The translations under genes were made by a program, and so were the position numbers. Shown here in pieces: positions 8,345 through 17,932 of a stretch of 21,257 nt of DNA (the first letter of the stretch is position 1; the number at the start of each line of letters is the position of its first letter). The notes below the pieces were generated by a model. That model made no database searches and was not told the DNA's origin. It saw nothing but the letters and a program-made list of their open reading frames with translations. The stretch is from CAUZJO01 sp963580245 (GTDB lineage: Bacteria; Sumerlaeota; Sumerlaeia; MVZB01), in assembly GCA_963580245.1 (NCBI GenBank), contig CAUZJO010000080.1, positions 1 through 21,257 of the forward strand, read 5' to 3'.

Positions 8345-8558
8345 GGGGGGAGCAGCCGTGGGCGGGCGGGCTTGGTCAAACACGCCACTTGCCACGCCTT
8401 CCGCCATTCTTTCGCCACCCAACTTCTGGAAAATGGTTACGATATCAGAAACCGTCCAGGAACTCCTCGGCCACAAGGACGTGAAGACGACGATGATCCA
8501 CGCCCATGTTCTCAACCGGGGAGGCAAGGGGGTCAAGAGCCCCACGGACGATCTTTGA
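8345..8558 (+). pseudogene. intI: integron integrase (IntI) C-terminal remnant
   Basis: Only the last ~70 codons of a tyrosine recombinase remain, in two frames. The first frame gives VKHATCHAFRHSFATQLLE and NGYDIR (the HxxR box). After one extra A in the AAA at 8449-8451, the second frame gives TVQELLGHKDVKTTMI, then HVLNRGGKGVKSPTDDL up to the TGA at 8556-8558. The HVLxxGGxGVxSPxD tail is characteristic of integron integrases rather than XerC/D. The catalytic Tyr of TTMIYTHV is His here (CAC at 8499-8501). An in-frame stop (8342-8344) precedes the fragment and the N-terminal three quarters, including the first catalytic Arg, are absent. It is therefore certainly inactive. It reads in the same direction as the adjacent cassette. 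Confidence 0.85.
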
Positions 8559-8624
8559 AGGAGACGGCCAGGTGTGTTTTACAGAAACCAACCATCACCC
8601 CAATCCCAAGCGTTGCGTGCACCT

Positions 8625-8677
8625 CAAGGGACTGCAGTCACAAGGCTTACGCCGGTTCCGGCTCTGGGATGTTATGC
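8625..8677 (+). other. candidate attI / cassette insertion point
   Basis: GTTATGC at 8671-8677 resembles the GTTRRRY crossover core of integron sites (5 of the last 6 positions fit; the fifth base is T). It lies about 110 bp after the integrase stop, exactly where base composition turns AT-rich. Two small palindromes precede it, GACTGCAGTC (8630-8639) and GCCGGTTCCGGC (8651-8662). No second attC-like arm was found, so I favour attI over a cassette end. The evidence is positional and motif-based only. Confidence 0.4.
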
Positions 8678-8767
8678 CGCGACTTTGCGGACTAAGGGTG
8701 TTTTAGAGAAACCATATAAGCATTGCTAGATCACACTTAGAAAGATTGTACATGAAGGGTTATATTT

Positions 8768-9337
8768 ATGACGTCTACTGAAAAAATAAATCGCACTAAA
8801 GAACTTATTTGGGATTTAGGGTTCCCTCTTGCGTTTATCATCCTCGCATCAATCGTCGTGGGATGTATCTGGCACCAAACCCGTCCCATCACAACTTCCA
8901 ATCTCATCAAGGATGAAATGGTGAAAACGGATGCAATAGACACGTTAAAAGCAAACAGCATAACCCTGGGGTATCCGGGAAACTTCGAGAACGCTAGATT
9001 CAATGTGGTTGTAGAGAATACCTCGAATCAACCACAGCATCTTGGATTTCAATATTATGCCTATGGTGGCAAGATTATGGGAATAATGCCCCCTAGAGGA
9101 CATATCGGAGAAGCTACTGTCAACTATATTCCTCCAAACTGGAGAAGAACGTTACCAATTCCATCCCATTTACCAAAACTAGAACGCAACAGTTATATCG
9201 AAGTATTGCTGGCACAATGTAGCACCCAGGATATACCACGGCTTGTCAATGATCCAAAGAAAGGGCGCGTGTCCATGCTCCCCTCGGGCGTAAATATTTT
9301 CTTTGAAAAGCAGTACACTTTTAAGCCGAAGGAGTAG
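8768..9337 (+). CDS. cassette-borne single-pass membrane protein, unknown family
   Basis: A 189-residue protein that I do not recognise. The start is supported by GAAGGG eight bases before the ATG. A charged N-terminus (1-14) is followed by one transmembrane helix (about 16-33) and a soluble domain of about 155 residues, probably extracytoplasmic and beta-rich (FNVVVENTSNQPQHLGFQYY suggests an immunoglobulin-like or NEAT-like sandwich edge, inference only). Codon usage is AT-rich, unlike its neighbours. It ends 7 bp before the attC. With no homologous motif visible, function is unassigned. Being alone in a cassette suggests an accessory, possibly stress- or host-interaction trait. Confidence 0.8.
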   Translation: MTSTEKINRTKELIWDLGFPLAFIILASIVVGCIWHQTRPITTSNLIKDEMVKTDAIDTLKANSITLGYPGNFENARFNVVVENTSNQPQHLGFQYYAYGGKIMGIMPPRGHIGEATVNYIPPNWRRTLPIPSHLPKLERNSYIEVLLAQCSTQDIPRLVNDPKKGRVSMLPSGVNIFFEKQYTFKPKE

Positions 9338-9344
9338 CAGCATG

Positions 9345-9398
9345 ATCTAACAACGAAATCACCTGACGCTTGCAGCGCAGGTGATTTCAACGCTAGAT
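9345..9398 (+). repeat. attC recombination site
   Basis: A 54-bp imperfect palindrome with attC architecture. The outer R box is ATCTAAC (9345-9351, fits RYYYAAC), opposed by GCTAGAT (9392-9398). An unpaired AAC/AAC spacer follows on each side. The inner perfect 11-bp stem is GAAATCACCTG (9355-9365) with CAGGTGATTTC (9378-9388), then a single extrahelical A (9366), a CGC/GCG pair and a TTGCA loop. The layout closely resembles aadA-type attC sites. The right box has GCT where the crossover triplet GTT is expected, so the site may be impaired. Confidence 0.8.
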
Positions 9399-9466
9399 GG
9401 GCAGCGAAACACTATTATTCATAGTAGCACTGTGCATAATTTCACACAATGAAGGGAGAAAACATT

Positions 9467-11662
<2,196 letters not shown>

Positions 11663-11694
11663 TCGGGGCATAAACGTCTTCGAGGGCTTCTGAA

Positions 11695-11883
11695 TTGAAA
11701 TGCAACGACACCGATGCCTCGCTGACACTTTACATTCAGCATGAAGCGCCGGAAGGCGACAAGCGGGCAAACTGGATCCCCCCGCCGGCCAGGCCATTCT
11801 TCATGGCAGGCCGTTTCCAAGGTCCGGAGGCTTCGCTAATCGATGGTTCATACAAGATTCCCGAATGCAAACGGTTGCCGTGA
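11695..11883 (+). pseudogene. DUF1214 (DUF1254-type) protein, C-terminal remnant
   Basis: The reading frame between the stop at 11671-11673 and the TGA at 11881-11883 gives ASLTLYIQHEAPEGDKRANW, IPPPARPFFMAGRFQGPEAS and LIDGSYKIPECKRLP. This is recognisable as the very end of DUF1214 proteins (SLTIYIQ, SPGxDKEANWLPAP, LRLYxPKxxALDGxWxPPxVKRV). Full-length members have several hundred residues, so more than 80% is missing. A formal start is TTG at 11695 without a ribosome site. It starts 32 bp after the katG stop, so katG insertion or a deletion probably removed the rest. Confidence 0.75.
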
Positions 11884-11949
11884 CAGAAACAGGGCGGCTA
11901 AAGAACGGTCAGCTATACAGTATCAACATCACTGAAGGGGATACCCCAT

Positions 11950-12219
11950 TTATTGGTAATAGAGCCACTCCATTGCGCCGGCCCGGTCCGAGGCGGTTTG
12001 GGGGCCGGTGATGGGGTTGTTTTTGCCGTCGGCGCTCAGGGTGCCTTGGAATGATTGATCGCCGCTGGTGTCGAGGGGCGGGGTGGCCTCGTAAGTCAGG
12101 GTGGGGGGGGGTGGGGTTAAAGGACGAGCATTGAATTCTCCCCGCTGGGAGGAAGTAAGGCGTCGATCGCGTCCGGCGCAACCCATCATTTTATTCTCGG
12201 GCGGAGCGCCTTTGGTCAT
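11950..12219 (-). CDS. small hypothetical ORF overlapping the GT39 stop
   Basis: An 89-codon frame whose ATG (12217-12219) overlaps the TGA stop of the upstream glycosyltransferase in an ATGA arrangement, typical of translational coupling. The product is polar, with a Pro-run (about 36-39) and a Ser/Thr/Asp-rich second half ending MEWLYYQ. No known domain, signal peptide or membrane segment is seen. It could be a chance frame. The coupling is the main support. It occupies the gap between the DUF1214 remnant and the GT39 gene. Confidence 0.35.
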   Translation of the reverse strand: MTKGAPPENKMMGCAGRDRRLTSSQRGEFNARPLTPPPPTLTYEATPPLDTSGDQSFQGTLSADGKNNPITGPQTASDRAGAMEWLYYQ

Positions 12220-13799
12220 TCCGCCGCGCTTGCGGGTCCGGCCAGTTTGAAGATCCATAATTCCTGGGCCGGCCGGTGGGTTTCATAGACCCGCGGGACG
12301 AGGTTGCGTCCAGGGTAAAACTTACTGAGCCATGGACGAAGGTCCTTGATCGACACAACGACCATCGATTGCCCCGCGGGCCGCGCGTGCTTGGGCAACT
12401 CGGCCACACGGTCTGCTCCGTTCACTTCGACGCGCCGAGGAAAGTATCGCGCGAGAAGCCCGGCGAGCCTGGCGGGCAAGACCACGAAGCGCACGTCGGG
12501 TGGGACCTCGGCGGCCAGATGCTCGGCGACGGTGTCCCAAGTCCGTTTCTCGCGATACTTCGCATGCCCCCACAGCCACCACGCCTGGCAAATCAGTAAG
12601 ATCCCCACCAGCGCCGCGGCGAGGAGACGCCCCCGGCCCCGCGCCGCGGTCACGCCGACCGCGGTCAGGGCCACCGTCATCGGCAGGGCGATGACCAAGT
12701 AGCGCTGACCATAAAAGATGACGGTCTTGATGAACGAGAACGCAATCGGGAAGACAAACGTCCAAAACAAGGCCGATCCGAGCACCAGGGCGACCGCCGA
12801 GCCGCGCCGTTTCGACCCGAAGACCAGCCACGCCCCGTAGCCCGCCAACCCCGCCCCCGCCGCCACGCCGAGCCCCTGGACCCACCAGGGCATCGGCGAC
12901 CAAAACGGACCGATCCACTGCGCGCGCCCGATGTGGAAAAAGACCGACGGACCCAGGCGCACGTGGAAATGCGCCTCATAGTAACCCGCAAGCAGTTCCT
13001 TCAGGGCGCCCCAGGCGGGCATCAGAACACCGAGCAACATGATCGCCAGACCGATGACCCAACCGGTCCCGAGTCGCCCGGGTCGGTGCCGGCCCCACCA
13101 GAACAAGGCCGTCAAATGTCCCATCCAAATCAGCCCGGCGTAGTACTGCATCTGGGGCAGGGCCACGGCCATTAAAGCCGAGGCGATCAGGCAGAGCCTC
13201 ACCCTGCGCTCCCGGCCCGGCTGGTCCGGCCCTTCCGCGGCGCGAAAGGCGGCGACCAGCAGCGCCATCGCCCCGACCTGAACCAGCAGCAGGAGCGCAT
13301 AGGCGCGGGCTTCCTGCGAATACCAGATGTGCATGGGCGAGAACGCCAACAGTCCCGCCGCCACCCCCGCCGCCCCCGGCCGTGACGGGAAGAGCAAGCG
13401 CATGAGCAGAAAAAGCAGCGGGACGGTAAGCGCCCCCGCCAGCGCCGAGGGTAGGCGCAAGGCGATGTCACTCGTCCCGGCCAACGCCAGCCATGCGTGC
13501 ATGATGAGAAAATAGAGCGGCGGGTGCGGTTCGGCGTTGACCACGCGGTCCATCACCGCCCCAAAGCTCGGTTGCGAGGCCGTCAGGAGCGTATAGTATT
13601 CGTCGGCCCATAAACTCTCCTGGCCCAACCCCCACAGGCGCAGAGCCAGCCCGATCAGAAAAACAACAACCAGGGACCGCCACGCCTCCGCGCCGCGCCC
13701 ACTTTGCTTTTCTGCTTCGTGATCGGCTATCCGCCGATCCCCCGCGGCTAGTGAGGGAGGAGGCGGGCTTGTTTCATCGGGAGGATCGTTTGCGGACAT
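12216..13799 (-). CDS. GT39/ArnT-like membrane glycosyltransferase
   Basis: A 527-residue polytopic protein of the PMT/ArnT/RgtA-D-like superfamily (GT-C fold), which transfers sugars from polyprenyl-phosphate donors on the outer face of the inner membrane. A Pro-rich cytoplasmic leader (1-40) is followed by TM1 (about 42-58) and then the signature SLWADEYY (62-69) with Asp66/Glu67, the catalytic or metal-binding acidic pair after TM1. HPPLYF (92-97) and SPMHIWYSQEARAY (154-167) are further family hallmarks. About ten more hydrophobic helices follow to about residue 410, then a soluble C-terminal domain of about 110 residues. Acceptor is unknown; a lipid, glycan or protein is possible. There is no clear ribosome site at the chosen ATG. 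A MITE-like repeat begins just upstream at 13816. Confidence 0.87.
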   Translation of the reverse strand: MSANDPPDETSPPPPSLAAGDRRIADHEAEKQSGRGAEAWRSLVVVFLIGLALRLWGLGQESLWADEYYTLLTASQPSFGAVMDRVVNAEPHPPLYFLIMHAWLALAGTSDIALRLPSALAGALTVPLLFLLMRLLFPSRPGAAGVAAGLLAFSPMHIWYSQEARAYALLLLVQVGAMALLVAAFRAAEGPDQPGRERRVRLCLIASALMAVALPQMQYYAGLIWMGHLTALFWWGRHRPGRLGTGWVIGLAIMLLGVLMPAWGALKELLAGYYEAHFHVRLGPSVFFHIGRAQWIGPFWSPMPWWVQGLGVAAGAGLAGYGAWLVFGSKRRGSAVALVLGSALFWTFVFPIAFSFIKTVIFYGQRYLVIALPMTVALTAVGVTAARGRGRLLAAALVGILLICQAWWLWGHAKYREKRTWDTVAEHLAAEVPPDVRFVVLPARLAGLLARYFPRRVEVNGADRVAELPKHARPAGQSMVVVSIKDLRPWLSKFYPGRNLVPRVYETHRPAQELWIFKLAGPASAAE

Positions 13800-13815
13800 A
13801 CGGGAAATGAACTAC

Positions 13816-13949
13816 AAGGCGCCTCTAAAAATTCAGTCCCGGCAGGGACGATTGCTTTCAGCCCGCCACGCAAGTGGCGGGAAATCAAACCGATAACGAA
13901 TTGGAGTCCCGTAGGGACGACTGCAAACTGGATTTTAGAGGTTTCCTAT
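13816..13949. repeat. MITE-like hairpin-rich repeat, copy A
   Basis: A ~134-bp element bounded by imperfect inverted ends (AGGCGCCTCTAAAAATTCAG on the left; CTGGATTTTAGAGGTTTCC on the right). It contains three hairpins: GTCCC-GGCA-GGGAC (13836-13849), CCCGCCAC-GCAA-GTGGCGGG (13862-13881) and GTCCC-GTA-GGGAC (13906-13918). It is nearly identical to copy B 3.1 kb away in the same orientation. It lies between the start of the GT39 gene and the end of the M16 protease gene and codes for nothing convincing. Confidence 0.75.
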
Positions 13950-13969
13950 GGAGAAACAGACCCCTTCAC

Positions 13970-15232
13970 TTAGTTTACGCCGTTCGGTCCGACCGAAATC
14001 TCCACCAGCGCCTGCTCGACGGCGTCCGGTTGGATGACGCTGGCTGCCCCGGTTCGGACCTGTTCGGCCGTGATCGCGTCCAGGCGGCCGAGGTAACCGT
14101 CGAGGAACTCGGTCCCGCCGCTGAGCGTGTAGTAGTAACCCACGCTGCCGGCCGCGCCGCCGCTGGTCTCCATCGAGAAGCGGTGCGAACTGGTCAAGAG
14201 TCGCCGCGCGCGTTCGAGCACGGGAGCGGTCGGGGCGGTCTCGGCGAACCGGCGCAGTTGCTCCACCAACCCCTGGCGCAGTCCCTCGCGCTGCTCCGGC
14301 AGGCAGGTGGCGATGAAAACGAACAGCGAATCATGGAGGTGGGTGGGGTAATAGGAGCTGATCGAGGAACACAGGCCGCGCTTTTCCTTGAGCTCCTGAT
14401 AGAGCACCGCCGCCCGCCCGCCGCCAAGGACGAACTGCGCCACGTCCAGCGGGATGACCGATTCGGTCTGGCGCACGCCGGGCGCCGGCAGGGCGAACGC
14501 GACGTAAACCTCGCCGCCGGTGGGTTTGTCCTCGTGAATGCGCTTGCCGCGCCCGTAGCGGACCGGCCCCGGTTCGGCGAGGCTCGCCAGCGGCCGCTCA
14601 AAATCCCCCAGGGCCGCCTCGGATTGGGCGATCACCTGCTCGGAATCGATGTCGCCGGTGACGACCAGCGTCAAGTTTTGCGGGGAGTAACGCTTGCGAT
14701 AATAGTCCAACATCCGGTCGCGGTCGATCGCGCGGATCGTCTCCTCATGGCCGATCACGGGCTCGTGGTAGGGTCCGCTCTCGAACAACTCTTGATACAG
14801 CCGCTCATAGAGGACCGCGGCGGGGTGGTCCTGCTTGCGCCGGTACTCCTCGAGGATCACCAGCCGTTCCTTCTCCAACTCGGTCGGGTCGAGCGTGGAG
14901 CGGCGCACCATCTCGGCGAGCAGCTCGATCCCCGTCCCCACCGCCCCCGAGGGCATGGTGATATAGTAATGCGTGAAATCGTAACTGGTGCCGGCGTTAC
15001 AGACGCCGCCGACCGACTCGATCGCCCGCTCGATCTCGCCCAACCCCCATTTATCGGTCCCCTTGAACATCATGTGCTCGAGGAAATGCGAGACGCCGCT
15101 CAGCTCGTCGGGCTCATCGGCCGCCCCGGTCCGCACCCAGACGTCGGCCGTGGCGACGGCGGCCTCGTGGTTCTCGAATATTAACAGCGGGATGCCGTTG
15201 CCTAACGCGTGTTGCTGGGTTGTCTGTTCCAT
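13970..15232 (-). CDS. M16 family zinc metalloprotease
   Basis: A 420-residue member of the M16 (pitrilysin/processing peptidase-like) family. The inverted zinc motif HxxEH is seen as HFLEH (His49, Glu52 catalytic, His53), followed by MMFKGT. The third zinc ligand is Glu129 in VILEEYR, exactly 76 residues after His53 as in the family. The second, inactive half of the fold includes YSPQNLTLVVTGDI and FVLGGGRAAVLYQELKEKRG, the typical R/Y-containing C-terminal block. There is no signal peptide, so it is probably cytoplasmic and acts on peptides. Length matches the single-chain bacterial type (about 420). A GAGG lies just before the ATG. It diverges from the GT-B gene across a 150-bp gap. Confidence 0.95.
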   Translation of the reverse strand: MEQTTQQHALGNGIPLLIFENHEAAVATADVWVRTGAADEPDELSGVSHFLEHMMFKGTDKWGLGEIERAIESVGGVCNAGTSYDFTHYYITMPSGAVGTGIELLAEMVRRSTLDPTELEKERLVILEEYRRKQDHPAAVLYERLYQELFESGPYHEPVIGHEETIRAIDRDRMLDYYRKRYSPQNLTLVVTGDIDSEQVIAQSEAALGDFERPLASLAEPGPVRYGRGKRIHEDKPTGGEVYVAFALPAPGVRQTESVIPLDVAQFVLGGGRAAVLYQELKEKRGLCSSISSYYPTHLHDSLFVFIATCLPEQREGLRQGLVEQLRRFAETAPTAPVLERARRLLTSSHRFSMETSGGAAGSVGYYYTLSGGTEFLDGYLGRLDAITAEQVRTGAASVIQPDAVEQALVEISVGPNGVN

Positions 15233-15381
15233 AAACCTCGGTTCGCTTGTCCTGAAGTGTTGTCTTTAAGGCCAGCCGCTTCTATGGTCTTCAGGGTCTT
15301 CCAACCGTTACGGATGGTGGCTTGATCTTAAGTCCCGGTTGGAGTTTTGTAAAAGCATTCCTCTCCCGCGCGCGCGTGAAT

Positions 15382-16878
15382 ATGCACAACTCAAACCCAC
15401 GACCCGGTCCGGCCGTGAAAAAGCGCGGGATCGTCTTGTTTGGAGCCGGGCCGCTGCCCGAGCCGGGGTCGTGCCACGCACCGGGGGTGCCCAACCGTTT
15501 ATGGAATTTCATGCAACCGGCCCTGGCCGGCGGTCACCGCTGTCTGGCCGTCTCGATCGAGCCCGACGCCGCCCCGCTCGGAGAGGGCGCCGGCTCCGGG
15601 CCCGAATCGAGAACATGGCAAGACCACGCGTTTCAGGCGCTGAGCGTCGCGGTCGACGATTGCAAGCAACCCGCCGCCTTGAAGCAAGTCGTGGAGGCTT
15701 TCGGGCCCGAGGTCCTGATGGGGGCCGGGACGCTGCAAGCCTCGGCGACGGCCTGTCGGTTGGCGGGCGGGCGGCCGGTATGGGCCGATCTGTTTGGCGA
15801 TCCTCTGGCCGAGGTCCAGGCCCGGGCCGACCTCCAAACCGGCCCCGAGAGCACGGAACACACGTTGCTCGCATGGGAGCTGATGCTTGAGGTCCTTGGG
15901 CGGGCCGACGCGTTTTCGGTCGTCTCGCGCCGCCAGGCCGATGCGCTCCTCGGCCAGCTCGGTTTGCTGGGTCGGCTCGGCACTCAACCCGAAGCCGCGC
16001 CCGACCCGCCCGCGCCGAGCATTCAATCCGCCATCCACGTCGTCCCGTGCAGCCTGGAGTCGCTGGACCTGACGGGACTCGACCCGTCGGCCGACCGCTG
16101 GGCACTGTGGAACGAGGCGGCCCTCCCGACCGAGGCGAAGGTCGCCCTATGGTCGGGGGGGTTCAACGCCTGGGCGGACCCCGTGACGTTGATCGAGGGG
16201 GTCGAGGCGGCGATGGATGAGCTGGCTGAGCTGCACTTGGTGGCCACGGGGGGCGAGCTGCCGGGTTACCTGGAACGGGTTTATGGGGCATTCAAGACCC
16301 GCGTCGGTGCGTCCCGCCACCGCGACCGAATGCGCCCGCTCGGTTGGCACCCGCTGGCCGAGGCCAACCGCTGGCTGGCCGCCGCCGACCTGGGCCTGCT
16401 GACCGACCGGCCGTGCGCCGAGACGCGGCTGGGTTCGCGCAACCGGCTGCTCTATCACGCCGCCGCCCGTTGCCCGGTGGTCGCGACGCGCGGGACCGAG
16501 ATCGTGGCCGACATGGAAGCCGCCGGGGTGCTCGTGGCCGTCCCGCGGGGCGACGCCAAGGCCCTGGGGCGCGCCATCGTCGAGTTACTCGCCGCTCCCG
16601 ACCGCGCCAAGGCTCTGGGCCGGCGCGCCCACGACTTCTGTGCGCTGCACTATGTGTTCCACCGAACGGCCCAGCCCTGGCTCGATTTCCTGGCCGATCC
16701 GGCTCGCAGCTCGATCGAACCGAGGCTCCCGGATCAAGAGGGCGCAACCCAGTCCGCGACCGCGACGATTGCGCAGTACTTAGACGTGAAGGCCCGCCGG
16801 GCTGAATGGCGCGAACTCGCAAGCCTGCGCGAGGGGCCCCTCGCCCGGTTGCGCCAAAAACTGAAACCGAAGCGCTAG
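15382..16878 (+). CDS. GT-B fold glycosyltransferase (family 4-like)
   Basis: About 498 residues from the ATG at 15382. The frame is open further upstream to a TTG at 15322, and neither start has a clear ribosome site. The N-terminal half begins with a Rossmann strand and loop (RGIVLFGAGPLPEPG). The C-terminal half has VALWSGGFNAWADPVTLIEG, LHLVATGGELPGY, and the donor-binding region WLAAADLGLLT...NRLLYHAAARCPVVATRGTEI with Gly/Val-rich strands after it, typical of GT-B nucleotide-sugar transferases. It ends in a basic Arg/Lys-rich tail. Donor and acceptor are unknown. Neighbours (a GT39 enzyme and PlsC) point to surface glycolipid or polysaccharide synthesis. Family number is tentative. Confidence 0.78.
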   Translation: MHNSNPRPGPAVKKRGIVLFGAGPLPEPGSCHAPGVPNRLWNFMQPALAGGHRCLAVSIEPDAAPLGEGAGSGPESRTWQDHAFQALSVAVDDCKQPAALKQVVEAFGPEVLMGAGTLQASATACRLAGGRPVWADLFGDPLAEVQARADLQTGPESTEHTLLAWELMLEVLGRADAFSVVSRRQADALLGQLGLLGRLGTQPEAAPDPPAPSIQSAIHVVPCSLESLDLTGLDPSADRWALWNEAALPTEAKVALWSGGFNAWADPVTLIEGVEAAMDELAELHLVATGGELPGYLERVYGAFKTRVGASRHRDRMRPLGWHPLAEANRWLAAADLGLLTDRPCAETRLGSRNRLLYHAAARCPVVATRGTEIVADMEAAGVLVAVPRGDAKALGRAIVELLAAPDRAKALGRRAHDFCALHYVFHRTAQPWLDFLADPARSSIEPRLPDQEGATQSATATIAQYLDVKARRAEWRELASLREGPLARLRQKLKPKR

Positions 16879-16905
16879 AAACGGCCCGTCCGGGGAAATA
16901 AACTT

Positions 16906-17040
16906 ATGGGCACCTCTAAAAATTCAGTCCCGCCAGGGACGATCGCTTTCAGCCCGCCACGTAAGTGGCGGGAAATCAAATCGGTAATGAATTGGAGTCC
17001 CGCAGGGACGACTGCAAACCGGATTCTAAGAGGTTCCCAT
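16906..17040. repeat. MITE-like hairpin-rich repeat, copy B
   Basis: A 135-bp copy of the element at 13816-13949. Terminal inverted repeats ATGGGCACCTCTAAAAATTC (from 16906) and GGATTCTAAGAGGTTCCCAT (to 17040) match at 17 of 22 positions over their full length. The same three internal hairpins are present (two GTCCC/GGGAC stems and CCCGCCAC/GTGGCGGG). It lies between the GT-B gene and plsC and ends only 15 bp before the plsC ribosome site. Any plsC promoter must therefore lie inside or across it. Confidence 0.78.
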
Positions 17041-17072
17041 ATATTGGCCTGGACAGAAGAGGATACGCATTG

Positions 17073-17873
17073 ATGACAAAAACCGACAGCCACAACCCTG
17101 GATCGGAATCCAGTTCTCCGCAATTAGCCGAGATTCAGGTTGCCTCAAACCCGACCGCGCCGACGGCCCCTCCAAAGACGAAGGCCAAGCCCTCGCCCCT
17201 GATCCCACCTTACTCGGTGCGGATGAGACCGTTCTATCGGCTCGTGCACGACGCCTTCGCCCTCTGGTCTAGATTCTGGTTGCGACTGGAGGTCCACGGC
17301 TTGGAAAACTTTCCCGCCGACGGTCCGGTCCTGCTTCTGCCCACGCACACCAGCTTTCTTGACCCGCCGTTGCTCGGTTCGCACATACCCCGAATGATCA
17401 GCTACCTCGCGCGAGACGGAATCCTCAAGGCCCCCGTTCTTGGGACCGCCTGTCGGTGGCTCAACACCGTGGGAATCCGGCGCGGCGGGGGCGACCGCCA
17501 GGCCCTGAGAATCTGTCAAGCCATCCTGCGCGGCGGTTCCCCGCTGGTCTATTTCCCCGAAGGCACCCGTTCGAGTGACGGTAGGCTGGGCCCGCTTCAG
17601 CGCGGTTTCGTATTGATTATCGAGCCCCTGAAAGATGTCCCCTACGTCCCGGTCGTCATGCAAGACACCTACCGGGTGCTGCGACGGGGCCGCCTTTTCC
17701 CTCGCCCGCGCAAGGTCCACATCCGCATCGGCGAGCCCGCGCGCCTCCCCCCCCGGCGCCAAGCCGAACCCGCGCGGCAATACCACCAACGCTGCGTCGA
17801 GGACCTCGAACGACGACTGCGTGAGTTGGGCGCAGCCTGCCGATCGATCCCTTCAGATTTCAAACCTGGCTGA
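17073..17873 (+). CDS. plsC: 1-acyl-glycerol-3-phosphate acyltransferase (PlsC family)
   Basis: A 266-residue membrane-associated acyltransferase that acylates lysophosphatidate to phosphatidate in phospholipid synthesis. Motif I HTSFLD (His92-Asp97, the catalytic HX4D) and motif III FPEGTRS (161-167, acyl-acceptor binding) are intact, with PVVMQDTYRVL near motif IV. A Thr/Pro-rich disordered leader (1-45) precedes a hydrophobic segment (about 55-72). The ATG at 17073 is chosen because AGAAGAGGA lies nine bases before it. The longer frame to 16965 runs into the MITE and is rejected. It is convergent with the LVIVD gene 59 bp downstream. Substrate specificity is assumed from the family, and related lyso-lipid acyltransferases cannot be excluded. 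Confidence 0.9.
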   Translation: MTKTDSHNPGSESSSPQLAEIQVASNPTAPTAPPKTKAKPSPLIPPYSVRMRPFYRLVHDAFALWSRFWLRLEVHGLENFPADGPVLLLPTHTSFLDPPLLGSHIPRMISYLARDGILKAPVLGTACRWLNTVGIRRGGGDRQALRICQAILRGGSPLVYFPEGTRSSDGRLGPLQRGFVLIIEPLKDVPYVPVVMQDTYRVLRRGRLFPRPRKVHIRIGEPARLPPRRQAEPARQYHQRCVEDLERRLRELGAACRSIPSDFKPG

Positions 17874-17932
17874 GTGGGATCCGAAAAGAATTGCTCGCCC
17901 ACGCTCGCGCACGGCGACAAGCGGTGAACGGA

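Larger units (their letters stand above)
8671..9398 (+). mobile_element. integron gene cassette
   Basis: A unit bounded on the left by a GTTATGC core and on the right by an attC-like hairpin (9345-9398). It holds one ORF in the standard orientation with its stop just before the attC. It is clearly AT-richer than the GC-rich genes on both sides, as expected of a captured cassette. The integrase remnant lies immediately upstream and in the same direction, the 'inverted integrase' layout known from a few phyla. Confidence 0.65.

Noticed and set aside
13874..15184. 436-codon plus-strand frame opposite the M16 protease
   Set aside because: Antisense shadow. Its first residues come from MITE copy A and it has no domain.
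13816..17040. CRISPR-like array from repeated GTCCC/GGGAC units
   Set aside because: Only two complete copies, 3 kb apart, with genes between and no spacer structure; inverted ends fit a MITE/REP element.
16965..17072. N-terminal extension of plsC starting MAGNQIGNELESRR
   Set aside because: It is the translation of MITE copy B. The same peptide start occurs in copy A next to an unrelated strand, and a good ribosome site supports the start at 17073.
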